Shown in pieces: positions 7,701-13,812 of a DNA stretch of 20,710 nt. Every line of letters begins with the position of its first letter. The first letter of the stretch is position 1. A program made the position numbers and the translations under genes. Below the pieces are notes generated by a model that was given only the letters and a program-made list of their open reading frames with translations, ran no database searches and had not been told where the DNA came from. Source of the DNA: Methanobacteriota archaeon (lineage in GTDB: Archaea; Thermoplasmatota; Poseidoniia; Poseidoniales; Thalassarchaeaceae); NCBI GenBank assembly GCA_002712575.1, contig PATZ01000024.1, positions 36,871-57,580 on the forward strand. Direction: 5' to 3'.

Positions 7701-8154
7701 TTGCTGATTGAGAGGTAACTGCCATATCGGAAGCCCTAATTATTTCAATTGTCGTCATTTCAACAGCGATATCCCCATTTTGCCCATTTAGATTAACATT
7801 GTTATCACTGTATGATCCTATAGATTCCAATTTGTAAGTAATTGATGACAGATTATCAATTTCCGATATGTAAATTTCGGTAACTGTCTTTTCTAAAGTC
7901 CCATAAAGTGATTCTATATTCGTAGAAACTCCGGATGATGCTATGAAATCTCCAACATCTAGATATCCATCATACATCCAATTATCATTGATTTGCCAGC
8001 CTTGTACGTCAATAATTCCTGTTCCGGAACTAGCCTCAGTTTTATATTGTAAATTTTCATCTAAATTATATTCAGCATCACTCAATATTATTGTCGCAAT
8101 TGGCGAAAAAAACAATAAAGAAAGTAAAATCGCTTTACGCTGGTCAACTTCCAT
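4744..8154 (-). CDS. Large cell-surface protein with CARDB and PKD-like domains and a cytoplasmic tail
   Basis: 1136 residues. A signal-anchor or signal peptide lies at about 9-25. The outer region has an unrecognised N-terminal domain (about 40-290, several cysteines), a beta domain (about 300-400), a CARDB-like domain (about 430-526, VNKGLISSPPTQL through a DPEENISEDGNKSNN end), and four or five PKD/Ig-like repeats (about 529-1022) with recurrent D-D-G turns. Asp-rich stretches such as DPLTDSDESGLTDDD (867-881) and DISIDSDNDGDPANDVD (968-984) probably bind calcium. SDSVNDIDDL (749) and SDSLNDIESL (850) recur in consecutive repeats. N-glycosylation sequons are frequent. A single membrane helix (about 1037-1054) is followed by R/K residues and an acidic 80-residue cytoplasmic tail ending LSEEDIEALFEE. 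The fold predicts an adhesin or envelope protein anchored at its C-terminus. The start at 8154 fits a TATA box 27 nt upstream. Confidence 0.85.
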   Translation of the reverse strand: MEVDQRKAILLSLLFFSPIATIILSDAEYNLDENLQYKTEASSGTGIIDVQGWQINDNWMYDGYLDVGDFIASSGVSTNIESLYGTLEKTVTEIYISEIDNLSSITYKLESIGSYSDNNVNLNGQNGDIAVEMTTIEIIRASDMAVTSQSAIVDIDFCADVLWWCVDIDVAELNVTNSYSPALEGLDFPLSVGETWGSDYHQETEYSGESDYVDIPEDSEDDNSSSWSVVSQGYSGVSYTGCSQSYNITTYNSEGEESGYRWYCPAIRGDVKSSFIESIGFAAVHELTAYQPSTRSKVIEIDIEYPLSPVDTNISAWITVTNQGTPVANQTMEFRYEIEDDIRQIITDENGTYHLEFNTGNTPDSSESDSDFASHGLISWIPDQNIIGVSSLSMDLNVHEVDLIARNEGVTVERTRDNNTITLDSSVGFNAISGDSLVFSVPVVNKGLISSPPTQLRVDSPDGNTAFTYVPSLNSLEESRVEINWTVPEFQPYGLAYLEFLIDPEENISEDGNKSNNQGLFSLYVGALPTAILSSPNEINTLEEVVISGLSSLEPDGGDFICEFEIEIVGGSFNNILEEDCELEWSWDDDGNYSISLIITDEESDQSTTQTSIIVLNRPPEITLESNYESIPVLSEVTFEITERNDLDTQNPNSPVDILWNNTSCKEGQIGLKCTITPNSEGEFFIGVSATDDDGETVFASKSIEVTNIAPYDGEIEVFLGTQKLTPDNRGVFAAKEGEILTIRGWASDSVNDIDDLRFSWMPDAENNANIIYYHEGSESIINHSYNYTGLQLATLQVVDNDNATLVFDNGEEMLIIPIEISNIQPSIVALNQRLPVGEGEKLIFDVGISDSLNDIESLYSCFDIDPLTDSDESGLTDDDCDYNSNYMEYTWEDSDAAPEFIIFHVTDDDGASASIDIEIDVRNIRPTAVATVDEIKPVQGNIISLSANGTIDSEFDIENMIYHWDIDISIDSDNDGDPANDVDKEGRWVQVIYDTEGKKNIKLTVYDESESNSVYMVVDVAKSPFDIKTSFKQNSASILLIVLVCGAGLVLAQRYRESKELESKNEEGVMSIDQLFDRTDRKITQEKEIKNESRKEIEDFISSPSKGIDYDVLEEDKMPINNILSEEDIEALFEE

Positions 8155-8177
8155 GAGCCTATGTAGTGGCCATGATG

Positions 8178-8185
8178 CATAAAAG
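8178..8185 (-). promoter_or_regulatory. TATA box for the surface protein gene
   Basis: The minus strand reads CTTTTATG, centred about 27 nt before the ATG at 8154. This fits an archaeal promoter whose transcript starts at or next to the start codon. It lies in the 39-nt gap after the TBP stop. Read-through from TBP is still possible because no U-tract follows that gene. Confidence 0.6.
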
Positions 8186-8193
8186 TTGGTTTT

Positions 8194-8916
8194 TTACTGA
8201 TAAAGCAAATCAGCTAATTCATCTTGGATAAATTGTACTGCTTCTAAGATTTCATCCTTATGACGAGCTCCTGTAATAACCATCTTTCCACTTCCAAATA
8301 TAAGACAAACTACCTTAGGATAATCAAGTCTGTAGATTAATCCTGGGAACTGTTCTGGTTCATATTCTACTTTGTCAAATGGAAGGTGAAATGTTAGGTT
8401 ATTCAAATTTAATTTTCTAGGTAAACCAGCAAGTAATTCGCCCTCTTTAACTCCTCTTATTCTTGGATCATCATCTTTTATTTCTTGATCAGTTGCGGCT
8501 CTGAGTGTTCCATCCTCATTGACAATTAACTTACAATTAATATCATCTCTCTCGGCAATCTGATCATAATCTTCGGGATAATAAAGAGAGTAGGTTGCAA
8601 CCATATTTTGCACTTCTATTTCAACATCTTTAAGATCCCATGTGTCAATTCCTGCAGCCTTCAAATCTTCAGTCATTCTCTTAATTCCTGTGTGGATATT
8701 ATCTTCATTTTTGCCACCTGTACAAACAGCTCTTCCAGAGCGGAACATAAGTATGGCAAGTTTAGGGTCTACGACACGATAAACTACTCCAGGAAATTGT
8801 TCAGGTTCATATTCACAATTCAATTGTATGGCAATATCTGGCAAATCTAGTTCTTCTGCAACTCTTGTAGATGCTACTACATTTACAACAGTCAAGCGTT
8901 CTTCATCACTAAGCAT
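8194..8916 (-). CDS. tbp: TATA-binding protein with an insertion in the second repeat
   Basis: General transcription factor that binds the promoter TATA box and recruits TFB and RNA polymerase. Two direct repeats are clear. Repeat 1 runs about 8-90 and contains CEYEPEQFPGVVYR and MFRSGRAVCTGGK. Repeat 2 runs about 98-238 and contains VEYEPEQFPGLIYR and IFGSGKMVITGA. The protein is 240 residues, against about 180-190 for usual archaeal TBPs. The excess is a charged segment of about 55 residues (about 112-167) between VQNMVATYSLYY and LNLNNLTFHL, in the helical part that follows the first strand of repeat 2. The ATG at 8916 is chosen because a strong TATA box is centred 26 nt upstream. A GTG at 8928 would add four residues and fall inside the predicted untranscribed region. 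Confidence 0.93.
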   Translation of the reverse strand: MLSDEERLTVVNVVASTRVAEELDLPDIAIQLNCEYEPEQFPGVVYRVVDPKLAILMFRSGRAVCTGGKNEDNIHTGIKRMTEDLKAAGIDTWDLKDVEIEVQNMVATYSLYYPEDYDQIAERDDINCKLIVNEDGTLRAATDQEIKDDDPRIRGVKEGELLAGLPRKLNLNNLTFHLPFDKVEYEPEQFPGLIYRLDYPKVVCLIFGSGKMVITGARHKDEILEAVQFIQDELADLLYQ

Positions 8917-8937
8917 ATCACGCCCCACATAATCTTA

Positions 8938-8946
8938 CTTATAAAG
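8938..8946 (-). promoter_or_regulatory. TATA box for the TBP gene
   Basis: The minus strand reads CTTTATAAG, centred at 8942, exactly 26 nt before the ATG at 8916. This is a near-ideal archaeal TATA box and predicts a leaderless tbp mRNA. TBP could bind its own promoter here, as it does most promoters. Confidence 0.7.
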
Positions 8947-8965
8947 GATATTTTGATTAGTACTT

Positions 8966-8994
8966 AAATAAAAATTATTTTTTTCTTAAAAAAA
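8966..8994 (-). terminator. U-tract terminator after mevalonate kinase
   Basis: On the minus strand the kinase stop is followed by T7 (8988-8994) and then a second T-rich stretch (complement of 8966-8974). Paired U-tracts like these act as intrinsic terminators in Archaea. They separate the kinase from the TBP promoter about 20 nt further on. Confidence 0.55.
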
Positions 8995-8998
8995 TGGT

Positions 8999-9970
8999 TT
9001 AAATCAATCTAACGCCCTTTGAAACTAGTTTTGAAATCATTGGTTTACCTCCAGCAATTTCTATTTGTTCTGAAACTCTTTGAGGATTTCTTGATAATGC
9101 AACCATACAACCTCCTCCGCCCGCACCAGTCATTTTCGCGCCAAGTGAGTAAGGCTTAGTTGCTTCAACTAACCTGTCCAAAGAATCACTACTGACGCCC
9201 AGTTTTCTTAATTGTTCATGGCATTCATTCATCGCCATCCCCACATCTTCAAAATTACCTACAGATAAAGCATCCAGGCCTTTGTGAGTAATTTCTCTGA
9301 TGTATGTCATTATGTTCTTTTTATCCGGATTACGAGATAATAAATCAGCCACATCTGCAACCATCTTTCCTGTAGGGGAACCTTCTCCAGTAAATCCTAA
9401 TATTAACCATACATCTTCAACTTCTTCAGGTAATATTGCCTTACATACTGACCAACTTCTTTTACCTTCAGGTGTAACCAATTCTGCGTCGAAAACATGC
9501 TCTGTACCCGTTAACCTCTCTCCTGAAACAACAATACAACCACCTAAGGCACTCGTTGCAGTATCGGTAGGACTCGCACGGCCTTCTTGTGCGGCAGCTT
9601 CAGCGGAATGACCTATTTTTGCTAATTTTATTATATCCAATTTTTCTTGTGGTTTAATCAATTTGTGTAATGCAGCACCCATTGCATTAGATAATGCTGC
9701 CGAAGATCCTAAGCCAGCAGCAGAGAATAATTGACTTTCTATTTTTATTTTCAATGGTTTTCCTTTGTATCCAAATATATCGTGTAAAATATGCGAAATA
9801 TGAGGATATTTTGAATGATCAAAACTTTTCCCATCAATAATCCAGTCATCAAATTCTTCAATGGAAACATTAACTCCTTGCTCAATGGCAATGGCTACTG
9901 CAGGGTGGCCATAAACAACTGCATGTTCTCCAAAAAGTATGCATTTGCCAGGTGCGAATGCTTCAACCAT
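8999..9970 (-). CDS. mvk: Mevalonate kinase
   Basis: GHMP-family kinase that phosphorylates mevalonate, the first committed step towards isoprenoid units of archaeal membrane lipids. With the ATG at 9970 it has 323 residues. Motif 1 is FAPGKCILFGEHAVVYGHPA (5-24), motif 2 is SAAGLGSSAALSNAMG (83-98), the catalytic Asp is D136 in ASPTDTATSALGG, and motif 3 is KMTGAGGGGCMVAL near the C-terminus. The frame is open to 10099, but the added 43 residues are unlike the family and the protein naturally begins MVEAFAPGK. It is divergent from the iron-sulfur protein gene at 10101 across 130 nt. A weak GATAATC element near 9993-10001 could be its TATA box. Confidence 0.95.
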   Translation of the reverse strand: MVEAFAPGKCILFGEHAVVYGHPAVAIAIEQGVNVSIEEFDDWIIDGKSFDHSKYPHISHILHDIFGYKGKPLKIKIESQLFSAAGLGSSAALSNAMGAALHKLIKPQEKLDIIKLAKIGHSAEAAAQEGRASPTDTATSALGGCIVVSGERLTGTEHVFDAELVTPEGKRSWSVCKAILPEEVEDVWLILGFTGEGSPTGKMVADVADLLSRNPDKKNIMTYIREITHKGLDALSVGNFEDVGMAMNECHEQLRKLGVSSDSLDRLVEATKPYSLGAKMTGAGGGGCMVALSRNPQRVSEQIEIAGGKPMISKLVSKGVRLI

Positions 9971-10019
9971 GTTAAGTCGCAAGGCGTAGAAGCAGATTAT
10001 CATTAGGGAATATTGTGTT

Positions 10020-10031
10020 TGTATAATTATG
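10020..10031 (+). promoter_or_regulatory. Possible TATA element in the divergent mvk/iron-sulfur intergenic region
   Basis: TGTATAATTATG in the 130-nt divergent gap. It is nearly symmetrical, so it could serve either strand. For the plus-strand gene it would place the transcript start near 10050 and leave a leader of about 50 nt, consistent with the clear ribosome binding site there. Confidence 0.3.
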
Positions 10032-10086
10032 AAGCGATTATTTGAAGTCCAATACACCCCACGGTTAGATGTTAGTAACTCTGTCT

Positions 10087-10092
10087 GAGGAG
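10087..10092 (+). promoter_or_regulatory. Ribosome binding site of the iron-sulfur protein gene
   Basis: GAGGAG lies eight bases before ATG 10101. It is one of the clearest Shine-Dalgarno sequences in the window and shows that not every gene here is leaderless. Confidence 0.6.
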
Positions 10093-10100
10093 AATTCAAT

Positions 10101-12098
10101 ATGGAACATCCACTTTTAATTGATTATGGACCAGTTCCGGGTTGGATTATATTAATCATTTTAGGAAGCATATCTTCTGGCTTTTTCTTGTTCCAACTCA
10201 ATAAAGCGATACGTTTAGTCATGCTTGGTTCTCCTGATGACAGATTCGATTCATGGGCAATAAGAGTAAAAGAGGTTTTAGTTGGTTGGTTAGGGCAAAA
10301 AAAAGTTCTCAGAGACAGAGTAGCCGGTACAATGCATGTTCTCATGTTTTGGGGATTCTTAATGTTAGCATCCGATATGCTTGATCTTGCAACTGCAAAT
10401 TTCTTCTCAGATAATATACTTCCAGAAATATTTAACGGCCCTTGGAATGGAATGGTTGAATTGGGCTATTTTTCTGCATTTATAGGAGCCTCTGCGGCAT
10501 TAATTAGAAGAGTAGTTTTTACACCCGAGAAACTTAAGGGTAAATCTCAATTGGAAGGTAATTTTATTTTGATTTTAATACTAACAATTACGTCAACCTC
10601 TTTCATTATTGAATCAAAAGAAAATCCTTCTGCATGGGAACCTGTTGGAGTTTGGGTAGAAACATTAGGAATGTCTAATTCTTTCGCTATAGCGTCATAT
10701 TGGGCACATATGATAGCAATTTTCACATTCTTGATATTAATTCCTCTCTCAAAGCATATGCATCTGGTAATGGCATTCCCAAATGTATTCTTCCACGATT
10801 TAGAGCCGATGGGTAAAATGAGGCCTTTGGCAGTAGATGAAAGTGGAAAAGCCATTTCATTGGATGATTTAGATATCGACTCATTCGGCGTTAGTAGTTA
10901 CGGACAGTATACTTGGCGCCAACTAATAGACGGGTGGTCATGTACTTCATGTGCAAGATGCCAAGACGTCTGTCCTGCCTATGCTTCTGGAAAAAGTCTT
11001 AATCCAATGCAAGTCATTCATGATGTAAGAGACTATGCGAATGAGAATGCACCAATATTACTCAGCGGTGGCCAACCAGAAGAAACTATGATGCAACGCA
11101 TCACCGAAGACGCAGTTTGGGCATGTACTACTTGTAATGCCTGTGTGGATGTATGTCCGCTATACATAGAACATGTCCCAAAACTTACTGATTTAAGAAG
11201 AAATGCAGTTATGGAAACTATGGAGTATCCCGAAGTTCTCAATGTAGCGATGGGTAATCTTGAAGCAGCATCAAATCCTTATGGATTTGGAAGCCACGAA
11301 AGAGCAGATTGGGCCTCAGATTTGGATGTTAAAGTAGGCCAACCTGCAGAATATATTTACTTTGTAGGCTGTGCTGCAAGTTTCGATGAACGTAACCAGA
11401 AAGTTGCTCGAGCAACAATATCTCTGATGAAACAAGCAGGCCTAGATGTAGGAATACTCGGTATGCAAGAAGGTTGCTCCGGAGATCCTGCTAGAAGAGC
11501 AGGAAATGAATATTTATTCCAAATGTTAGCGGAAACAAATATTTCAACATTCCAAGAATTAGGAGTAAAGAGAATAGTTGCATCATGTCCTCATTGTTTC
11601 CATACATTAGGAAAAGAGTATGGAGATTATGGTGCTGATGAATTAGAAGTATTTCATCATACTGAAATAATGGCTAAACTACAAGATGAAGGAAAATTAC
11701 CAGAATTAGATAAAAAAGGAAAGAGTATTACATACCATGACCCGTGTTATCTAGGTAGGATGGGAGATATTGTCGAAGAGCCAAGAGCTGTTCTAGGAGG
11801 CGTGGATGTGGAAGTCGAGAGACATGGCACTGACTCATTCTGCTGTGGCGCCGGAGGAGCTCAAATGTGGATGGAAGAGGACTCCGATAAGAGGGTCAAC
11901 AAGATAAGGGCTGAAGAAATAGCTGCAACAGGTTGTGATACAGTTGCCATAGGCTGCCCCTTCTGTTCTATAATGGTAAAAGATGGTTTAGATTCTGTTG
12001 GTTCTGAGATGGATGTTAAAGATGTAGCTGAATTACTATGGGAACAAATAATTGCTAAAGATGAAGAAATACAAAAAAGCATTGACATCAATGCATGA
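10101..12098 (+). CDS. Membrane-fused heterodisulfide reductase-like Fe-S protein (putative quinone-linked oxidoreductase)
   Basis: 665 residues. The N-terminal half has about five membrane helices (13-33, 78-98, 118-138, 152-170, 195-216) like the heme b subunit NarI. H79, H203, H219 and H221 are possible heme ligands. A [4Fe-4S] dicluster follows: C281/C284/C287/C291 (CTSCARCQDVC) and C342/C345/C348/C352 (CTTCNACVDVC). Two CCG domains as in HdrD/GlpC come next. The first has C424, C459, C496 and C499 (SCPHC); the second has C549 (DPCYLGR), C581/C582 (FCCGAGG), C619 and C622. This architecture matches ETF:(methyl)menaquinone oxidoreductase-type proteins and related actinobacterial Fe-S oxidoreductases. 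The likely role is passing electrons from a soluble carrier, for example electron-transfer flavoprotein in fatty-acid oxidation, to a membrane quinone. No ETF genes are in the window, so the donor is inferred. Confidence 0.85.
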   Translation: MEHPLLIDYGPVPGWIILIILGSISSGFFLFQLNKAIRLVMLGSPDDRFDSWAIRVKEVLVGWLGQKKVLRDRVAGTMHVLMFWGFLMLASDMLDLATANFFSDNILPEIFNGPWNGMVELGYFSAFIGASAALIRRVVFTPEKLKGKSQLEGNFILILILTITSTSFIIESKENPSAWEPVGVWVETLGMSNSFAIASYWAHMIAIFTFLILIPLSKHMHLVMAFPNVFFHDLEPMGKMRPLAVDESGKAISLDDLDIDSFGVSSYGQYTWRQLIDGWSCTSCARCQDVCPAYASGKSLNPMQVIHDVRDYANENAPILLSGGQPEETMMQRITEDAVWACTTCNACVDVCPLYIEHVPKLTDLRRNAVMETMEYPEVLNVAMGNLEAASNPYGFGSHERADWASDLDVKVGQPAEYIYFVGCAASFDERNQKVARATISLMKQAGLDVGILGMQEGCSGDPARRAGNEYLFQMLAETNISTFQELGVKRIVASCPHCFHTLGKEYGDYGADELEVFHHTEIMAKLQDEGKLPELDKKGKSITYHDPCYLGRMGDIVEEPRAVLGGVDVEVERHGTDSFCCGAGGAQMWMEEDSDKRVNKIRAEEIAATGCDTVAIGCPFCSIMVKDGLDSVGSEMDVKDVAELLWEQIIAKDEEIQKSIDINA

Positions 12099-12114
12099 GT
12101 AGCATCTTAAACTA

Positions 12115-12531
12115 ATGTCCCTTCCAAAAATCATGGACAGTGAATTTAAATTTTTAAATCAGAGTATGCCTAGACTAACAATAATTGTTGGTTCTTTACT
12201 TATATTGGAAGGAATAATGTTTTATTTTATTACTGGAATGACCAGCTTTACTGCATTAATACCTTCATTTTTCGGCCTACCGTTAGCAATAGTAGGCTAC
12301 ATGGCTCAAATCCAACCAGAAAAAAATCATTTTTGGATGCATATTGCAGTTAGTTTTGGTCTCTTAACATTTCTTGGCGGAGGAATGGCAATAAAAGGAG
12401 TAATAGATTCAGACTTTTCTGCATCAACCATGGCACAATTGATTATGCTTACAGTCGGAGGAATATACACATATTCTTGCGTACAGTCTTTCATTCACAC
12501 AAGGAAATCAAGAGACTCTCAAAGCGCTTAA
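12115..12531 (+). CDS. Small four-helix membrane protein of unknown function
   Basis: 138 residues with four predicted membrane segments (about 20-38, 45-66, 74-96, 104-124) and a short charged C-terminus. The SFTALIPSFFGLPLAIVGYMA stretch recurs, as I remember it, in uncharacterised small membrane proteins of marine bacteria. It starts 16 nt after the Fe-S protein stop on the same strand and may share its transcript. An in-frame ATG at 12133 is an alternative start. No clear ribosome binding site precedes either. Confidence 0.65.
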   Translation: MSLPKIMDSEFKFLNQSMPRLTIIVGSLLILEGIMFYFITGMTSFTALIPSFFGLPLAIVGYMAQIQPEKNHFWMHIAVSFGLLTFLGGGMAIKGVIDSDFSASTMAQLIMLTVGGIYTYSCVQSFIHTRKSRDSQSA

Positions 12532-12566
12532 GGTTCAATATTAATTTTTGGCTAGAAAATATTAGT

Positions 12567-12923
12567 TTAGTTTGAATTAATAAATGAAGTTGCTAAGAGT
12601 ATCCCCATCCCATATGCCAGAATAGTTGCAGTTATTCCTGTTAGCATAGAATTTTCAAAAGACCAACCTTGGCGAAGTAAGTATGGAAGTAAAATAAATA
12701 GTAATGTTGAAGGTAAAACAAGCCACAATATACTTTCAGCAAAATCTGCTACCTGAGCAGTGTCTTTAGTGTCTTCATACACCCAAGTCAATGACAATAC
12801 ACTAACTATTGGTATGGAAGTTATCAATGCACCAAAAATTGCTGTTCTTTTTGCAACCTCACTTGCTATCACTACTATTGTTCCACTAAAAATTCCCCTT
12901 ATTACTAAATCAAGCCAATTCAT
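12567..12923 (-). CDS. DUF3147-like small membrane protein
   Basis: 118 residues from ATG 12923, with four predicted membrane segments. The conserved-looking core is ASEVAKRTAIFGALITSIPI (19-38), then VLSLTWVYEDTKD, then WLVLPSTLLFILLPYLLRQG. This matches my recollection of DUF3147 proteins, which are about 115-120 residues and of unknown function. The frame is open to an ATG at 13031, which would add 36 polar residues. I prefer the shorter form because it begins at the first membrane helix as family members do, though no promoter or ribosome binding site decides it. Confidence 0.65.
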   Translation of the reverse strand: MNWLDLVIRGIFSGTIVVIASEVAKRTAIFGALITSIPIVSVLSLTWVYEDTKDTAQVADFAESILWLVLPSTLLFILLPYLLRQGWSFENSMLTGITATILAYGMGILLATSFINSN

Positions 12924-13040
12924 GATATGTGAATAGGTATCAACTAACTCAAGTTTTCCCTTAATTATATTTGAATTAGATAATTTTAATAGTTTAAAAA
13001 AAGGTTTTTCTCTATCATACAATTCATTCATTTTAGAGAG

Positions 13041-13048
13041 AATTTAAG
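13041..13048 (+). promoter_or_regulatory. TATA-like element for the glutamine amidotransferase gene
   Basis: AATTTAAG, centred about 27 nt before ATG 13072, fits a leaderless archaeal transcript. It lies in the short gap between the divergent DUF3147-like gene and the amidotransferase. Confidence 0.45.
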
Positions 13049-13071
13049 TTTGTAATCATTCCCAGAACAGT

Positions 13072-13782
13072 ATGCATAATGAACTTGATAGGCCGCTTGT
13101 GGGAGTCACTTGTGGAATTAGAGAGTCAAGTTTTGCAAAATGGACTATGGATGCAGTAATTTTACCTTCAACATACACTTCAGCGATTGAACGTGCTGGA
13201 GGAATTCCTGTACTTATCCCTCCTTCTGATTTTTCTACTTCTATTTTAGATAAGATAAATGCTATTGTTATAGCAGGAGGGCCAGATATAGCTCCTTCTG
13301 AATACGGTGAAGTGCCATACTTAGCTACTGCTTCATATTATCCCAAACAAGACTCCTCAGAGGGTGCTTTGATACAAGAGGCATTAGACAGAGATATGCC
13401 AATGTTATGCGTGTGCAGAGGCATGCAACTCCTGTCAATAATTCATGGAGGTAAACTGCATCAACATTTGGACAATACTCCTGGTTTTGAGGGTCATGGA
13501 AGTTATGACGGCCAGTCAAGTGAACACATTGTTAATACAGTAGATGGATCAAAAATTTCTTCATTAATGGGTTCTCAAATAATTGTTAACTCCACGCATC
13601 ACCAAGGAGTTTCTGATGCCGGCTCTTTGATAGTTACTGCATACGCAGATCACGACGGATTGATTGAAGCAGTCGAAAGGCCGGATCTTAAATTCTGTAT
13701 AGGAGTACAGTGGCACCCAGAAAGAATTGGCAAGAATCACGATATTTTATACTCTGAATTGATTAAATCGGCGCGAAGTTGA
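13072..13782 (+). CDS. Class I glutamine amidotransferase, gamma-glutamyl-GABA hydrolase-like (peptidase C26)
   Basis: 236 residues forming a complete stand-alone amidotransferase-fold hydrolase. The nucleophile is Cys115 in LCVCRGMQLL, and the His/Glu pair is H215/E217 in GVQWHPE. INAIVIAGGPDIAPSEYGE (62-80) is the family's GG-x-D-x-x-P-x-x-YG motif, and NSTHHQGV (173-180) is the substrate-side loop seen in PuuD-like enzymes. PuuD hydrolyses gamma-glutamyl-gamma-aminobutyrate in putrescine breakdown, but no other polyamine gene is nearby. The real substrate is therefore open; other gamma-glutamyl amides are possible. The start is supported by a TATA element 27 nt upstream. The cysS gene follows after 30 nt. 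Confidence 0.85.
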   Translation: MHNELDRPLVGVTCGIRESSFAKWTMDAVILPSTYTSAIERAGGIPVLIPPSDFSTSILDKINAIVIAGGPDIAPSEYGEVPYLATASYYPKQDSSEGALIQEALDRDMPMLCVCRGMQLLSIIHGGKLHQHLDNTPGFEGHGSYDGQSSEHIVNTVDGSKISSLMGSQIIVNSTHHQGVSDAGSLIVTAYADHDGLIEAVERPDLKFCIGVQWHPERIGKNHDILYSELIKSARS

Positions 13783-13797
13783 TGGTACATAAGTCAT

Positions 13798-13804
13798 GGG
13801 AGGG
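13798..13804 (+). promoter_or_regulatory. Ribosome binding site of cysS
   Basis: GGGAGGG lies eight bases before ATG 13813 and selects that start over an out-of-frame ATG at 13805. Confidence 0.6.
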
Positions 13805-13812
13805 ATGAAACA

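Noticed and set aside
8926..8928. GTG start for TBP
   Set aside because: A TATA box centred at 8942 places the transcript start at the ATG 8916, downstream of this GTG.
9971..10099. N-terminal 43-residue extension of mevalonate kinase
   Set aside because: The extension would cover the divergent promoter region and has no family resemblance. MVEAFAPGK at 9970 is the natural start.
12924..13031. 36-residue N-terminal extension of the DUF3147-like protein
   Set aside because: The stretch is polar, lacks a ribosome binding site, and the family normally starts at the first membrane helix. Not fully excluded, because the frame is open.
13072..13782. Assigning the amidotransferase firmly as PuuD of putrescine degradation
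   Set aside because: Catalytic motifs fit the C26 family, but no other polyamine gene is present, so the substrate cannot be named.
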